Position numbers and translations under genes: made by a program. Below are positions 48,301 through 60,800 of a DNA stretch of 64,000 bases, in pieces (position 1 is the stretch's first letter; each line of letters opens with the position of its first letter). Source of the DNA: Tigriopus japonicus (lineage: Eukaryota; Arthropoda; Copepoda; Harpacticoida; Harpacticidae); the NCBI GenBank assembly GCA_010645155.1, contig CM021321.1, positions 7,550,311 through 7,614,310 on the forward strand. The letters are read 5' to 3'. The notes beneath the pieces were generated by a model, which saw only the letters and a program-made list of their open reading frames with translations, was not told the origin of the DNA and ran no database searches.

Positions 48301-50439
48301 AGTCAATGAATGAATGAAGAGAGTGCGGGGCTGGAATCACTATTCCGTAATGGAAGGAGGAGAAAGGGAGGGGGAAAGAAATAAAGGAGAAAAAGGAACT
48401 CGTAGTTCGATTACTCAAAGGCGGACGGGAAGGTCCGCTAGCTAATGCGATCAAATGAATTTGTTCCAACTAGTTGGTTACGCTGAAGGTCAAAGTTGGA
48501 ACCTGAAATGCCTTGCCAACCCAAGCAAGCGTTTTAGCTTTCGAGTAAGTTTCGAATTGTAGCATTCTTTCTAAAAGGAAGAAGAGCGAGCGGCTCAGCT
48601 CTCTTTCCAGCGAAAAACGACCGAGAAAGCGTGGGATTGAAAGTAGGTTGGGGCTACCGATTTTCCACATAAAGACTCTGTGTATTGTGTCTTTAAGTCT
48701 AGCTGGGACGTTAATGAGTATTTGCCTATAATTGGGAAAAACCTTCAGATGGTTAGTTGGCTCTATGTAGTATGTATGGAAAGAGACATTGTACTGTAAG
48801 CACCAACCCTTAAACATTGACAGAGACTACATATTGAAGGCCACGGGGCCTAATTGAGTTTGGTGCGGTGGGACATAATGTTTGGACCAACACATTGACA
48901 CGATTCCAGAGGACCAATGTAGCACTACTGGAACGGCTAAGCAATCCTCTGATTGCCCAGGTTTCTCTCCATACGTACAACGTTGATGGTCCTCATCCAT
49001 TCTGGCGGTCATCAAACTGGGTATTGCCTTTTTTGTCCCATACAAAACATACCCTCGGATCTCTGAAGAGCCGGTATGCAAGTAGCTTCTACATAGTGTC
49101 TACTCCATCTACGATGACGAGTAGGCTCTTTCTTGGCTTTTGGGAAGAAGTTTGACAACGAGATGTTAGCGTTGGACCCCCGTTTTCCCTCCCGAGCATT
49201 CAGCAAAACTCGGTCTTTTGGCACGTAAGATAACCTGACTTCATTCAATAGAAAAGAGGCTTTGTATTCAAGTCTGAAGTGATAGCCGACATACGGAATG
49301 TATACTATAATGTACTTTCCAGTTAGCATAACTCCGAATAAGATTGGACACGTGCATTGGCCTTTTGTCCTGCCCTTGGGAAGATGGGAAGGAAGGATAT
49401 TGCTTCTCTTTGTTGCGGCACTCAAGATATACTACTACGACGCTATAACAATATGAATTAATGGTTGTTGGAGGCGTTTGAGCGCAATCTCTCAACGAAG
49501 ATCATTTCGTCCAGATTGGGGCCTTCGTCTACCCGTCCAAGTGTGAGGTCATTTCCTACTTACATGTGCAAGGAGGGACCTTGTCGAGAAGGTCCCTTGC
49601 CCGAGCGTGAATGTCATCGCAACATCCTTCATCATTTTGTCGTCTCTGGATGGACATCTTCTGTGTAGCACCCATGAGAAATCAGGGAATGGAAACAACG
49701 GACTGGGGCTTTGGATCGTTATGGTGGGCCTCAACAAATACACCGCACCAATGACAAACAATAACAACAACTTGGACCACCACCACTACTACGACGACCA
49801 CCACTCCTCATTTTGGGACAATTATTCTCTGGCACTGATGAAGAGTTCGAAAACGAGATAAACTGGGAACAGTTTTTTGGAACGTTTTTGAGCGGATTCG
49901 CGGCAAAGCCCTCACAATGGGAGACCACAGGAAAACACCAGGTCACTAAGAAGGTTGGCACACAAGGTTGACAAATACGATTGCCCCTTGTAGCCCGATT
50001 AACCCGAAGTTGATAGAACACATATGGGAAATATTATTGCTTAAGACGCTGAACGTTTTGAGGTTCCAGAATCGGTTCAAGACAATTGGAAACGTGGAAC
50101 TTAAGTCTGTCCAAGGGAGGAGTCAGTCTATTCATTCACTCACGATTACACTGAAAGACGTTTTATGGCAGGACCAGAGAAGCACAAGACAACACTCACA
50201 CCTCAAACTTGGATCGGGAAACATAAATGAGAAATCTTATTGGAACTCAACGGGCAGTTTCTTGCTCAACGAGGGTCTTTTTCACTCACTCTCTTACTCT
50301 CGTTGAGTGTGTTTATATCGAATCTAGTTTTTTGTTAGACTAGTGTCGTCCTCCTGAAGCTGACTCAACCGTTTTGGCCAAGCGATGTGTGAGCCTAGGG
50401 AACATCTTGGAACTGAGAAATTTCCCGCGCAAAGGCAAT
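33322..50439. other. 17-kb stretch without recognised genes or transposons
   Basis: Many frames of 60-200 codons occur on both strands (longest 34090-34683 minus, 197 codons, and 44123-44713 minus, 196 codons), but none shows a domain I can name and most overlap opposite-strand frames. The stomatin promoter and 5' untranslated region should lie in the first part, above 33322; I found no TATA box or initiator I would stand by. A GAT/ATG-type trinucleotide run lies at about 37402-37431. No transposon termini or duplications were recognised, unlike in the flanking regions. Hidden exons of less conserved genes are possible. Confidence 0.35.
37402..37431. repeat. (ATG/GAT)n microsatellite
   Basis: A near-pure trinucleotide run of about ten units, not part of a recognisable coding region. 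Confidence 0.8.
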
Positions 50440-51010
50440 TTCCACGACGAGGATTGAGGGAAGACGAGAGGTACCACACGATCGAATGAACGACGAACAC
50501 CGGAGCAGAGGTACTGTGTTGGTTCACTAAAATATGAGCTAGAACGACGGCGACAACGACGACGACGACCTACAAGGTTACACCGAGGCCGTCGACTTGC
50601 AAGCACGAGTTGAGTTCCAGTCAAGTCACTCTCACCCTCCAACCAAGGCCCCACAACCGAGCAATTTTCCCAGCCTTGGGTGAAGATCAACAGTGAGAGG
50701 AGCAGGACGACGACGACGACGACGAAGACGTCGACAACGGCAAGCGCGAAGAGAAAGTGAGCGGCTCAGGTTCGAACTCGAGCGAAGGCCGGTCTCATGA
50801 CGTCAGAGCCAGGATTCAACGGCATGGCCAAGCAAGGGGAGTGAAGGAAAGAAAGACAGGAAAGAAAATGTTTTGCCCCCTTGTGAATGGTCCAGGGCCA
50901 TCGGGAGACACGGTTGGTTCTGCCGCCCCTTCTCACCGCAACATCCTAGTAGTCCGTGGAGCACGAACCAACGAGGATTGGGGAGACGAGCTGAATCGGA
51001 GAAGAAGGGC
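50440..51010. promoter_or_regulatory. CpG- and CGA-rich patch, possible promoter or first exon
   Basis: This stretch is visibly richer in CpG than its surroundings. It contains CGA/GAC trinucleotide runs at about 50544-50570 and 50705-50728, and a perfect palindromic cAMP-response-type site TGACGTCA at 50798-50805. Frames on both strands (50340-50690 minus and 50757-51116 plus) reflect this composition, and neither has a recognised domain. A CpG-rich region with a CRE-like palindrome could be the promoter or 5' exon of a gene whose other exons I do not recognise. This is inference from composition only. Confidence 0.3.
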
Positions 51011-54000
51011 CCTAGATTGGAGTGAAATTTTGGGCATTTGCGACTTTCCTCCTTTGCCAGAGCTCATCGCAATAGGCACTGGCTGGTTTCGGTGGTGTGC
51101 CTTCTTGTGGCTATAGTGCCAGAAATGGGCCTAGAAAGGTTAGCACCACCCCAGTGAGTGGTGATGAGGGTGCCATACTTTGAAACGCACCCACTCGCAC
51201 ACAGACGAAGAAGACCAGAGGGATGGATGGACGGATGAGATGCCTGGCCTTCATCGTCCGCTTTTCCTGAGAATGGCGAGGATCCTTTGTTAACAAAATC
51301 AGACATGCACTTGAACGGGGAGAGGCTTAGTTACACACCAAGTCTCTGATTTCTTCTCGTCTCTTGCTTCTCTAATTTCGGAAGCCCACTCACCCATGAA
51401 TATTCAGGTCAGGGTGAGCTAGTAAGGCCAATCATGTGTGCCCTTGTTGGCATGCAATGATTAGGCCCACTCTTGTTGGTTTCTTTCTCGCTTAATCATC
51501 CAAGGCCCATTTTTTGAATGCCTCCCAATAACCACTAAATGAAAAAAAGGAGGAAACTTATCTCATTACTTCGAGGGCGATCCAACGATGCCGCAAAAGG
51601 TCCTTGAAGAACTGTTCCGCGAATCGAAGGAAGTCGTAGAAACGGAGGAAAAGTTGGTTCGTTCTGCTTTTTTCCGAGGGATGGGCTCGGACTTCTTTTC
51701 CATTTGTAATTTCAAATGTGACGCCACACACCCATAACATTTTTTTCTCCTTCTCTCTCTTCCCGAGAACGACTTCTGTGGAATTGGACCAAAGTTGTAA
51801 CTTTTTGTTGAAAACAGATAGGTGACATTGGGACTTGGTTGGTCCACATTCGCTTGGTTAGAGTCGAGTCCATCCCGAAATGGCCGTTTCTTCTCTCTTA
51901 TTTGAGATGCTCCAATGTTAGCAATGACCTTGAGCTTTGAATTACAGAAGCACATCTCCCCAGGGGGAGAACTTCTTTGTCGATCTATGGTGCTCTCATG
52001 TCTATGAACGTTGGGAATTTCGACTTGCTCCAAGAAATTGTTGTTCTGGTGGCTTTTGTGGCTGGCAATGAGCAGGTAGAAAGAAAGGGCAAAAAGACCC
52101 GAGGAGAGATAAAATGCACAAAGGTGGAGCAAATTGAGAGAGAGTTGGAAAGCGAGCAAAACCAGCCGAGATTTCCAAGCTCTACCTCGATCCAAGATTA
52201 GACTTCGAGAGATGGAACGTGGAAAACGAAGAGAGCAAAGAACATCCTCAGGAGAAATCTTTAAGCTTGACTGGAAGACACTAGAAGGGTCAACGGTCCA
52301 AGAATGAGTATTGGATGGTAGTTGAGTCAATGGTGAGGATGTGTGCATGATCGGAAGACCTTGATCCAAATTGGCATGTTTTGGTTCCAGGAATCTTAGA
52401 GAGTAAGTAGTAGTTGCGGTGAGCGCAAGCTCTCTTTCTACAGTTTCTCTTTCTCAGGAAGGTTAAAAGCTTTTTTTCCAAGACTTTTTTCCTCCTTCAA
52501 GATAACATCAACAACGGGCAAAAAGTGTTTTGTATAGATGAAGATGATAAGATCATTGTCTTTATGAGAGGGGAAAAAAACCTTTTGAGAGAACGAACAA
52601 AACGATGGCGTGGAAGATGGCGCAAAAGTGCCCCAAAGAAAGAAAAGAAAGCAGCCCTCTTAAATGAACTCAGATATTCTCCAGACGAAACCTCGACGTT
52701 CTTTAGATTATCCGGAAATGAAAAGTCTTTCGTCAATTCAATTCAAAGGCCCTCCAACCTTTCCAACCCTGTTTCTTTAGCTCAAACTTGTTTCGTAACG
52801 TAGGATTTGAGCAAGTTCAATTCTGACCTTTAAAAGACATTAAACTGGAAGTGTACTATTGGACTTGCTCTTCAACATTGGAATTGAAGTGAGGCTTTCA
52901 TCCAATCTTGGCCTCTTAAAGCCCTGATGGCTTGTGTCAAAGCAAAATCCTTCATAATTCGCTAAGGTCGGAAGAGCAAGCGGCCTTGTCAAATCAGGTT
53001 TTATTGCTCTAGCGAACACCTTCGACCTCCAAGAACATTTCGGCTTTTACGACCTTCACCACGCCAATCGAGAAGACTTGTGAGAAGAAAGCATGGTGGC
53101 GCACATGTGCGTGTGCGGATACCTACAAAATTTCTCTATAGAGATTCTTCACGCACTTCTTCCACAGCCAACATGAGCACTGAGCACCAGAAATGAATGG
53201 TATTTCGTGCAGTTTTCGAATCCGGAACTGGAAGGAAAAAAAAACTATGCCCCATTTACACTCGCCGATATCTCGTGTTCGTCCTGCAGACTGTCTGGGA
53301 TCCAAGATTACCTCCTAAATCTCGAGTAATGTGTTGACTTTTATATCCAGTCACGATTTTATGGAAGTCTATACGTGAGCTGAGATCAAAAGGATAAGCC
53401 GAACTGCTTCCTCTCAAAGTCTTTAGTTCCACCAAGTTCACGTATTTGCCACTAATGAGAGATGTTTGGAAGAAAGTCTTGGAGCAATGTTCTTGAAATA
53501 GTCGAGCTAGGGATGTTGAATATCTTGGCTCATAAAACCACGTTTTAATGGCATGCGCCATTATTAAGTACCAAGCACGCTGCCTCGTCACCTAACTCAT
53601 TGTTCCAAACTCGAGCGATATCATTGCAATTCCATGGAAAAAGAGGCCTTTTATTCTGGCCTGGATGAGTGGAACAACCTCGGAACTGAGCTTGGTTTTA
53701 GAATTATTTTCTTATATCCAACCCTTTTAGGAAGTTCTGGGTGAAGTCAAGGGCTCAAAAGAGACCTTGAAGGTCGTTCGATATCAAACAACCGTCACTT
53801 CTGACATTGATCAAATTAGAGAACGAACAAACAACGATTTGTCACTAGAAAAGAAAAAGAGGCAATCCCTGGCAGACATCAACTTCGAAGATTAATAAAA
53901 ACGAAAATGCGTCCATGGAGCTTTCGATGTCTTCTGCTTGATTTTTAGCCGAAGGCTTTGGTGAGAATTGAACATAAACAATTTTCATTGGATCTTCTTT

Positions 54001-56536
54001 TTTTTGTTTTCTGCCGTCTGAATTAGGTCACAGATTTCACATTTCACAGATTTAGTTTAGAAGCCGAGCCATTTCAATCTAAATTCAAGTCGAATGGGAC
54101 CGAATCAAATTTCAGATTAGCATAAAATCATAGTTGGTTGAGCTAGTAAATGACAAACTCACTTTGGAATGATCAGCCATAAATAAACGGGAGTTTGTCA
54201 CAAGTTCAGGTGGAAGCAGAGAAAATGTTTATTTAGGGACGATTTGCTTCAAAGGACAGGAAATTGACTGGGATGGTTGGTTGGTGGCTGTGAGCGTTTG
54301 TGTTTGAAGGTAGATCAAGATTGAAGATTTCCCAAATCTGGAACGATGGCTTAAGTAAGTTGCACCCACAAACCACCCTTGGTGCCAACCAAGCACAAAG
54401 AAAGATATCTGATAAAGTTTTTTTCCGCCGTTTCCACTCTTCGCCCTGGGGTTTTGATGAAAGTTCTGGCTCAGTTCCCATTTTCTGAGACACAGATGAA
54501 AGGTCCTTCAGAAGTTTATTTTCTAGAATGCAACACAGAGGAACTCTTTGAGGCATCCATCCAATCTCAAAGCCAACTTCAGATTGCAGATGCGTATTTC
54601 GACCTTTGGCAAGGTCATGATATGAGTACTTTGACTTTACATATATCACTGTTACTCAAATTTGTAACTATAATACCTATGGTGAGGGCCATTTCTAAGG
54701 GGATATTGAGGGTATTTTGGAACCTAAAAGTTCCTGACTTTTGTGATTAAGGTTGAGGAATCCATGTATATGGAACTTAGAAGGCCAATTCGAACCCATG
54801 AGTCGAAATGTAAACATTGCCTTTTGTTTCAGGCGATGACTGTCAAAATCAATTCAAGAGAGATAGAGAGAGATTTTAGACTCAAAGGGGAACAAAGTCA
54901 AGTGTGATCTCACAAACAATGCCTTCTTGTCATTTCCAGTTGTCTAAGTCCATGGAAAACTTGGTTGACTCTCAGTCGCTCTTTTTCACAGACACACATC
55001 GTCGTCTTCTTGGGACAAAATGAAAATGTGGATCCCAGTTTTTGCTGTGCTTTGACTGTCCCTTTGGAACGAGGTTGAAAAAAAAAGAAAGTTTTATCAC
55101 TTCCTTAATTGGAACGGGAGCGATTCCGTGGACCTTTAAGGAATCCTTGTTCCCGACCGCTTTTGGATGAGTGCGCAATTTGGGGGTTTTAATGGACATT
55201 CCTCATTAGCCTTCGGATCAAGATAAAAAAGTTTCCGTCCAGGACGAACTTTACTCTCGAAAAGATGCTTCTTGCCAAGGTTTCCAGCCAGCTCCAAAGG
55301 CCTGGTTTTGAAGTAACTTCAACTAAAGCTTGTGGCCTTCAACCATGATAGTTAGTTAATACTCGTACCTACATACAGGAAGAGAGCTTCATCGTATATT
55401 CATTGACGAACTCGAGCAAACCAAAATTATGGCATGAGCCCACCCACCAATCTCGAGACATGAAAGGCAACCAAGTTCTGGAAACATTTAATTTATCGCT
55501 GAATAAATTACGCATACACAAGTAATCGTTGCCCTTCTCATCATGATGTCCCAACGACAAGTTTTTGTGGGCACAGTTTGCGTTGGCCAACATTGGATGT
55601 GGAACAACAGTGTGCCCTCAAAACAAGATCTTGGGAGACTAGCCATCTTGGCTTGCAATCTTCTGGCTGATGGTTGGTTTAGATTTCCAAAAAAAATCTG
55701 CCCAGAATGACTATGAAAGCTATTTGAGAAGTTCTGTTTTGTGATGTTTCTTTGAAAGAGTTGAGAATAGTCGTGTAGGATGGGTTGAGGATTTGAAGTT
55801 CAAGTGGAACTTGAGAGATAAGTATTTCACATTACGCCGTTTCAATGGTTTCCTGTTGAGTTGTCAGTGATTTCAGAAGCATTTAGCATGAATTTGCAAG
55901 AACTGAGTGGCATAGAAAGAAAGCTAAGAAGAGCCAGAAGCGAAAGTTTGGATGGAACTTCCCTCGATGAACAACATTAGCTCTGAAAGTTAACTGATGT
56001 GTCAAGGTCATCAAGGACAGTGCCACACTAAAGTGGAGAGCAACTAAAAGGCAGAAAAAGAAAAACATCGACTCCCTTGAGACGGTTCCCTTGATATTTG
56101 AGAATGAAGCAAGCTCGACCTAATGTCTAATTACGCCCAAAGAAGAAGAAAAAAAACTTGACTGGGACAAGTTTTGAACTGTTTTGGAACGAAAAGAGAA
56201 ACTTTTCGCACGATGAGCCACCTGATTTTACCAAGCTCAACTCGACAAAGCGTGTATGCAGTTTGGAGCAGTAATTTATATTCTGGAATTAGACTGGTGC
56301 TCACAAACTTTCAAAGCAGGGTTGGCAAAAAGTATGGACTCTTTTTTTTTGGCGTGAACTGACTGACTCGTGTCAAAAATGACGAAAACAAAAAAATCAT
56401 GAAAACAGGATTTCTATTGCAACGAAACTTCAAGCCACTCATGAAAATACATTGTTTCTTTCAACCAATGAATCCACTTCCAGGATTTCCATACAAAATG
56501 TTAGATGGAATGCAGCCAACCATATTTAAGATAGTT
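51011..56536. other. intergenic; one unexplained 267-codon frame
   Basis: The longest open frame of the window lies at 51566-52369 on the minus strand. It has a hydrophobic, leucine-rich stretch in the middle and a basic, serine-rich C-terminal half, but no domain I can name. Other frames are under 140 codons and overlap. No transposon ends were found. Confidence 0.35.
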
Positions 56537-56546
56537 TCCATGTAAC

Positions 56547-57290
56547 GGCGCGCGGTAAATAGGTCACAAGGTAAAAAGGTCACGGTAAATAGGTCACAGT
56601 AAAAAGGTCACGAGGTAAAAAGGTCACGGTAAAAGGCCACAAAGTAAAAAGGTCACGGTAAAAAGGTCACACGGTAAAAAGGTCACGGTAAAAAGGTCAC
56701 AGTAAATAGGTCACAAGTCTCAGCAGAGTCCTTATTATTCTATTTTGAATTGTTATTGAATTGAGTTGCGACCACGCCAACTTCAATTTTTGGTGTTAAC
56801 TTTTGAATAGTAACAACTGCAAATTACCTATAATCTATACCTTTGTTAAAGAGACACTCCTTACTATTTGATTTCCTGAATTATTTGTTGCTGTTTAGTG
56901 TCATACTGACGTTTTCTTAACGTCCAGTTAATCCCACGATTGATAAATTGTCTCAACCTCAGTTAAAGTATGATGTTCAGCCCAACAACATTATGTGTTT
57001 GCAATGATTGCAAGACCTTTTCCTCATGTGACCTTTTTACCTTGTGACCTTTTTACTGTGACCTATTTACCGTGTGACCTATTTACCGTGTGCCCTATTT
57101 ACCGTGTGACCTATTTACAGTATGACCTTTTTACCGTGCGACCTTTTTACTGTGACCTATTTACCGTGTGACCTTTTTACTGTGACCTACTTACCGTGTG
57201 ACCTTTTTACTGTGACCTATTTACCCCGTGGCCTTTTTACTGTGACCTATTTACCTGTGACCGTTTTGCTTGTGACCTTTTTACCTACAA
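56547..57290. mobile_element. foldback element with AGGTCAC-array arms, 10-bp target duplication
   Basis: The left arm (56547-56715) is about eleven units of 13-16 bases of the form GGTAAA(A/T)AGGTCAC with 0-3 extra bases. The right arm (about 57028-57290) is about seventeen units of the reverse complement, GTGACCT(A/T)TTTACC. A loop of about 310 bases without open reading frame lies between them. The decamer TCCATGTAAC is repeated exactly outside both ends (56537-56546 and 57291-57300). Long arms made of short direct repeats, facing each other, are the hallmark of foldback (FB-like) transposons. A 9-11 bp duplication would also fit Mutator-like elements. No transposase is encoded. Each unit contains AGGTCA, the nuclear-receptor half-site sequence, but whether anything binds is unknown. 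Confidence 0.88.
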
Positions 57291-57300
57291 TCCATGTAAC

Positions 57301-58655
57301 AAGCAAGGATAACAAATTTTTTCATTTTATACGCCAAATTTTCACTTTTTTATATAATTTTGACCAAACTTTGAAAAAGATGCCTTTATGGGAAAATTTT
57401 GTTATTTATAGTAACTTTGCTCTTTTCATTGTTGAAATTGCCAACTAATTTTTACAACTTTTCAGTTTGTTAGTGAATACGTAAATTTGGAATATGTGCT
57501 ACTTTGGCATATATTAGCCTCTCCTTGGTTTATGTGGTTTATGCATCATCTCTTTTGATTGTGTATTCTTTTCGTCTCGGAAGGCTGCATGTTAACGCAC
57601 CTATTTCAAATAACTCGAGTAAACCAAGAGCAAGTCAGATTAACGTTCTTTTAGTATGCTCGAGGCCCGTTAATATGACTTGATTTTGGTACTCTCGACG
57701 TATTTGCAGTAGGTTTGTTAACATGCAGCCTACCTAAGGAAATGCCATTTTGAGGTTCCTCTAAAAAAGAAGTTTCTGTCTCAGCACAAAACTACTAAGT
57801 TGAGTTATGACTTCGCACAAAACTCAAACAAAATGCAAGCTCAAACAAAATCAAGAAACAATAGCCTTCCCTGGTGTTACTTTTTGTGCCTGAAAGAAAG
57901 TTGTTACAAGCAAGCTCAAAATGTCAATGTGGAGTGGAAGGTAAGTTGAAGCTAATTGCTTCCATTTTCAGAGACTAATCTCAATCTTTCGTTACACGAG
58001 TCCCCGAATAACAGACCGCCATCAGGAACTCATTTACTTGAATTAGGCGGGATTTTTTCCTTCTCACTTCAACTTGAAGGCATTGCCTTTTTGGGACAGG
58101 GGATTCTCAACATACGATGAAATATTTGTTCATTGGCCTTGTCCTCCAACGAAGGCTTTTTAAGCCTTGGCCGTCAACACACAGAGCTGGTTGCACACTT
58201 GGAGTTGCAGAAGTACAAAGGCTTAGAAACTTGGGGATGAAATGCACTTTCATACGTATTTGTTTGCCCCCTTTCGATTGGTATATTCTTTCACATCACT
58301 TCGGGCGAACAGGCCCTTTTTGTTCAAACGTTGGTAAAAATAGAAATGCACCCTTTGCCTCTTGAAAAGTTCCTTTTCCGTGATTTTTTTTCTTTTACTT
58401 TTTATATGATAAAACAACTTGACTGTATAGTTGCAACCGTTCCTTGTATGAACTCTTTTTGTTCGCGAAAACCGGAAGTGACGATGGGGTTGTTTACATA
58501 CATTCAACAAGAAAAAAGGGTAAACATCCAGACCTGTAATTAAATTTGCAATCAAAGTGATTGTGATTTAAAGTATTTGTGATTCAACCATTTTTAACAT
58601 TTTTTGTGGCGGATATTTTTTATAAATGTATACATTATATTGATGATTTATTTAT
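57301..58655. other. intergenic, nothing recognised
   Basis: Short frames only (for example 58117-58365 plus). No gene or transposon end is visible until the LINE-like 3' end. Confidence 0.4.
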
Positions 58656-58700
58656 TTACGGGGAATCTCATGACTTGTAGTGGTAATAAAATCCGCAACA
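58656..58700 (+). mobile_element. solitary LINE 3'-end fragment
   Basis: The run TTTACGGGGAATCTCATGACT followed by TGTAGTGGTAATAAA matches the 3' ends of the LINE remnants at 60761-60795 and, less closely, 26457-26490. No reverse-transcriptase sequence is recognisable upstream, so it looks like a very short 5'-truncated insertion or a piece cut off by later events. Confidence 0.55.
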
Positions 58701-59276
58701 AAAAGAATCATGTGTTTTAAAAATTTCAATTACAAATTACATTTTTTATCATCATAAAAAACCCTCATTCCGCTGAAACTTTGAACTTCGACAAAACCTG
58801 CTGCAATTTTGATGAAATTGAAGGTCGTAGAAAACTTAGATTGTTTAACGACATGAGAAATAAACTTTAATATATATCCTGCAAAATTTGAACGGAAGCA
58901 ACTAAAAATGATTCTTAACAACCTCTCAACACTAGAAAGTTCGATGATTTCAAATAAAAATGAGGATGAGTAAAGTTAGACTAAACTTTTTCACCTTTTT
59001 TAGGGAAAAACGTATCTGGATGATTTATAAACGTCAACACGGGAAATCTAAATCAACAGTAAATAACAAATCGGATAATTGTTGCTACAAAGCGATTTTT
59101 TTTATCACGTCATAGCGGCGTAAACTTATGGTCAAACCAAACAACAGATCGTTCTTAACAACGTTCATGAACAAAACTCATTTCCAAACAAATGCATTTA
59201 TAAGAAGTCATCCTGTTAAAATCAGAACAAGAAAATTGAAGAAATACACACAGCTTTCAGCTGTGAAACCTCCAAA
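58701..59276. other. AT-rich spacer between LINE pieces
   Basis: No gene or repeat is recognised. It is low in complexity and may include the decayed 5' part of the LINE remnant that follows. Confidence 0.35.
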
Positions 59277-60800
59277 ATGATATCAGCTGTTTTGCGTTTG
59301 CCAAATAAAATACTCCCAAAATCACCGAGATCCAGAGAGTCTAATCTTTTTGTACGTGAAGTCAAAGACGGATCCTTTAAACTTTTCATACAGTTTGAAA
59401 GAAATGCTGTTCTTGTTTCAATTGTTGTTCCAATTTTTCTGGGCGGAGATAAGTCACTCCCTAGTAATTATAGGCACATTTCTCTGACTTCCACTAGTGC
59501 AAAGGTCTTTGAGAAGATCATGAAGTCCAAGCTTGTTGAGTATTTGGAAGCCCAGGATATCATTCCTCCTGGGCAGCATGGGTTTCGAGCCCATTTTAGT
59601 ACTGTAACCCAATTGATTGGCCACTTTGAGCAGATCATTGAGGGGCTTGAAAGTCACGAGTCTGTTGATTTAGTATATATCTTGCCTTTGCTAAGGCCTT
59701 TGATACGGTAGATCATGGTCTTATGCTCAATCAACTCAAAGATTTCGGGATCCAGGGTAAGGTCCTAAATTGGATTGATGGTTTTATGAGTGATAGGAAG
59801 CAAATGGTTATGGTTGAAGGGTAATGGCAAGTATGATGTTAAGTCAGGTGTTCCACAAGGTTCAATTTTAGGTCTGCTCCTGTTTATTCTCTTTTACCGC
59901 TCCTCTCCAGAAGTTTAGCAAGAAGGCAGTATTTCTTCATATGCTGATGATACGAAATTTGTCTGTGGAAGGAACGGTAAGGACTCAAAAAGTTGGCATA
60001 GAACGGAATGAAATTCCGCACTATGACGTATGGGGGATCAAAATTAGATGTTCCGCTCAAAGACAATGGAGGTTGATATATTGAGCAGCTATTTATGTGT
60101 GAAGGATTTAGGATTTGTCATCCAAGATTATGGAAAATTCGATGAGCATATCCAGTTGAAAGTGGGGAAGGCATTTCAAACGTGTAACTAGATCTGTCGC
60201 ACTTTCATGTCCAGAGATAGTATTACGATGCTAACTCTGTACAAGTCGATTGTTCAACCGCATCTTGAATATGCTTCCCCTATTTGGGGTCCAATGAGTT
60301 CGGCAGGTTTGCAAAAGGTCGAGCAGGTTTTATTAGGAACATCACAGGAATAAGAGAGCTTTCGTATTGGGAGAGACTCCAAAAGTTAGGGCTAAACATT
60401 ACTCAGAGAAGGTATGAACGTTATCTGATACACAATGTCTTCAAGAGCATTCATGGGCTCTGTCCCAACCCAGGATTTGAAGTCAGCAAGCTGGTTTGAA
60501 CAATGAAGTCCCCTTCTTTTCTTTATCGGACTCCTTCATTGTTCAATTTGTTACCCATTAGTCTTCGTCGGGAATATGTAGGAGCTGATCCTCTAACAGC
60601 ATTTAAGGCAGGATTGAACAAATTTTAAAATACTATTCTTGATCAACCCACTATTCAAGGTTTCTAAAGGTTCGGACAGATCTGCCAAAATTAACTCGTT
60701 GGCAGAACAAATATCATGAGAATCTTAATTGTATGCAATAATGTTAATCATTTACTTTCTTTACACGGAATCACATTCCTTGTAGTGGTAATAAAAGTCC
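59277..60800 (+). pseudogene. non-LTR retrotransposon, defective reverse transcriptase (CR1/Jockey-like)
   Basis: A LINE reverse transcriptase copies the element's RNA at the insertion site. Visible RT blocks in order are SLPSNYRHISLTS (about 59458-59496), PGQHGFRAHFSTVTQL (about 59568-59615), motif A near 59681-59712 reading LAFAKAFDTVDH, motif B SGVPQGSILG (from 59844), and the YADD box (59940-59951). The thumb/C-terminal part follows, with QPHLEYASPIWGP (about 60256-60294) and RRYERYLIHNVFK (about 60409-60447). Motif A has Ala where the first catalytic Asp belongs. The frame changes at about 59676-59680 (two extra bases in TATATAT) and near 59817, and further stops follow, so it is inactive. 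The endonuclease domain is absent. The 3' end at 60761-60795 has the shared GGAATCACATTCC stem. Clade assignment is by motif resemblance only. Confidence 0.85.

Noticed and set aside
56547..57290. Regular short repeats as a possible CRISPR array
   Set aside because: Units are 13-16 bases with 0-3 base gaps and no spacers. The two arrays face each other inside target duplications, and the setting is eukaryotic.
57122..57448. 108-codon open frame with a repeating CDLFTVTYLP-type protein
   Set aside because: It is the translation of the right arm's 13-16 bp units of the foldback element. The repeat pattern explains it, and there is no sign of a real protein.
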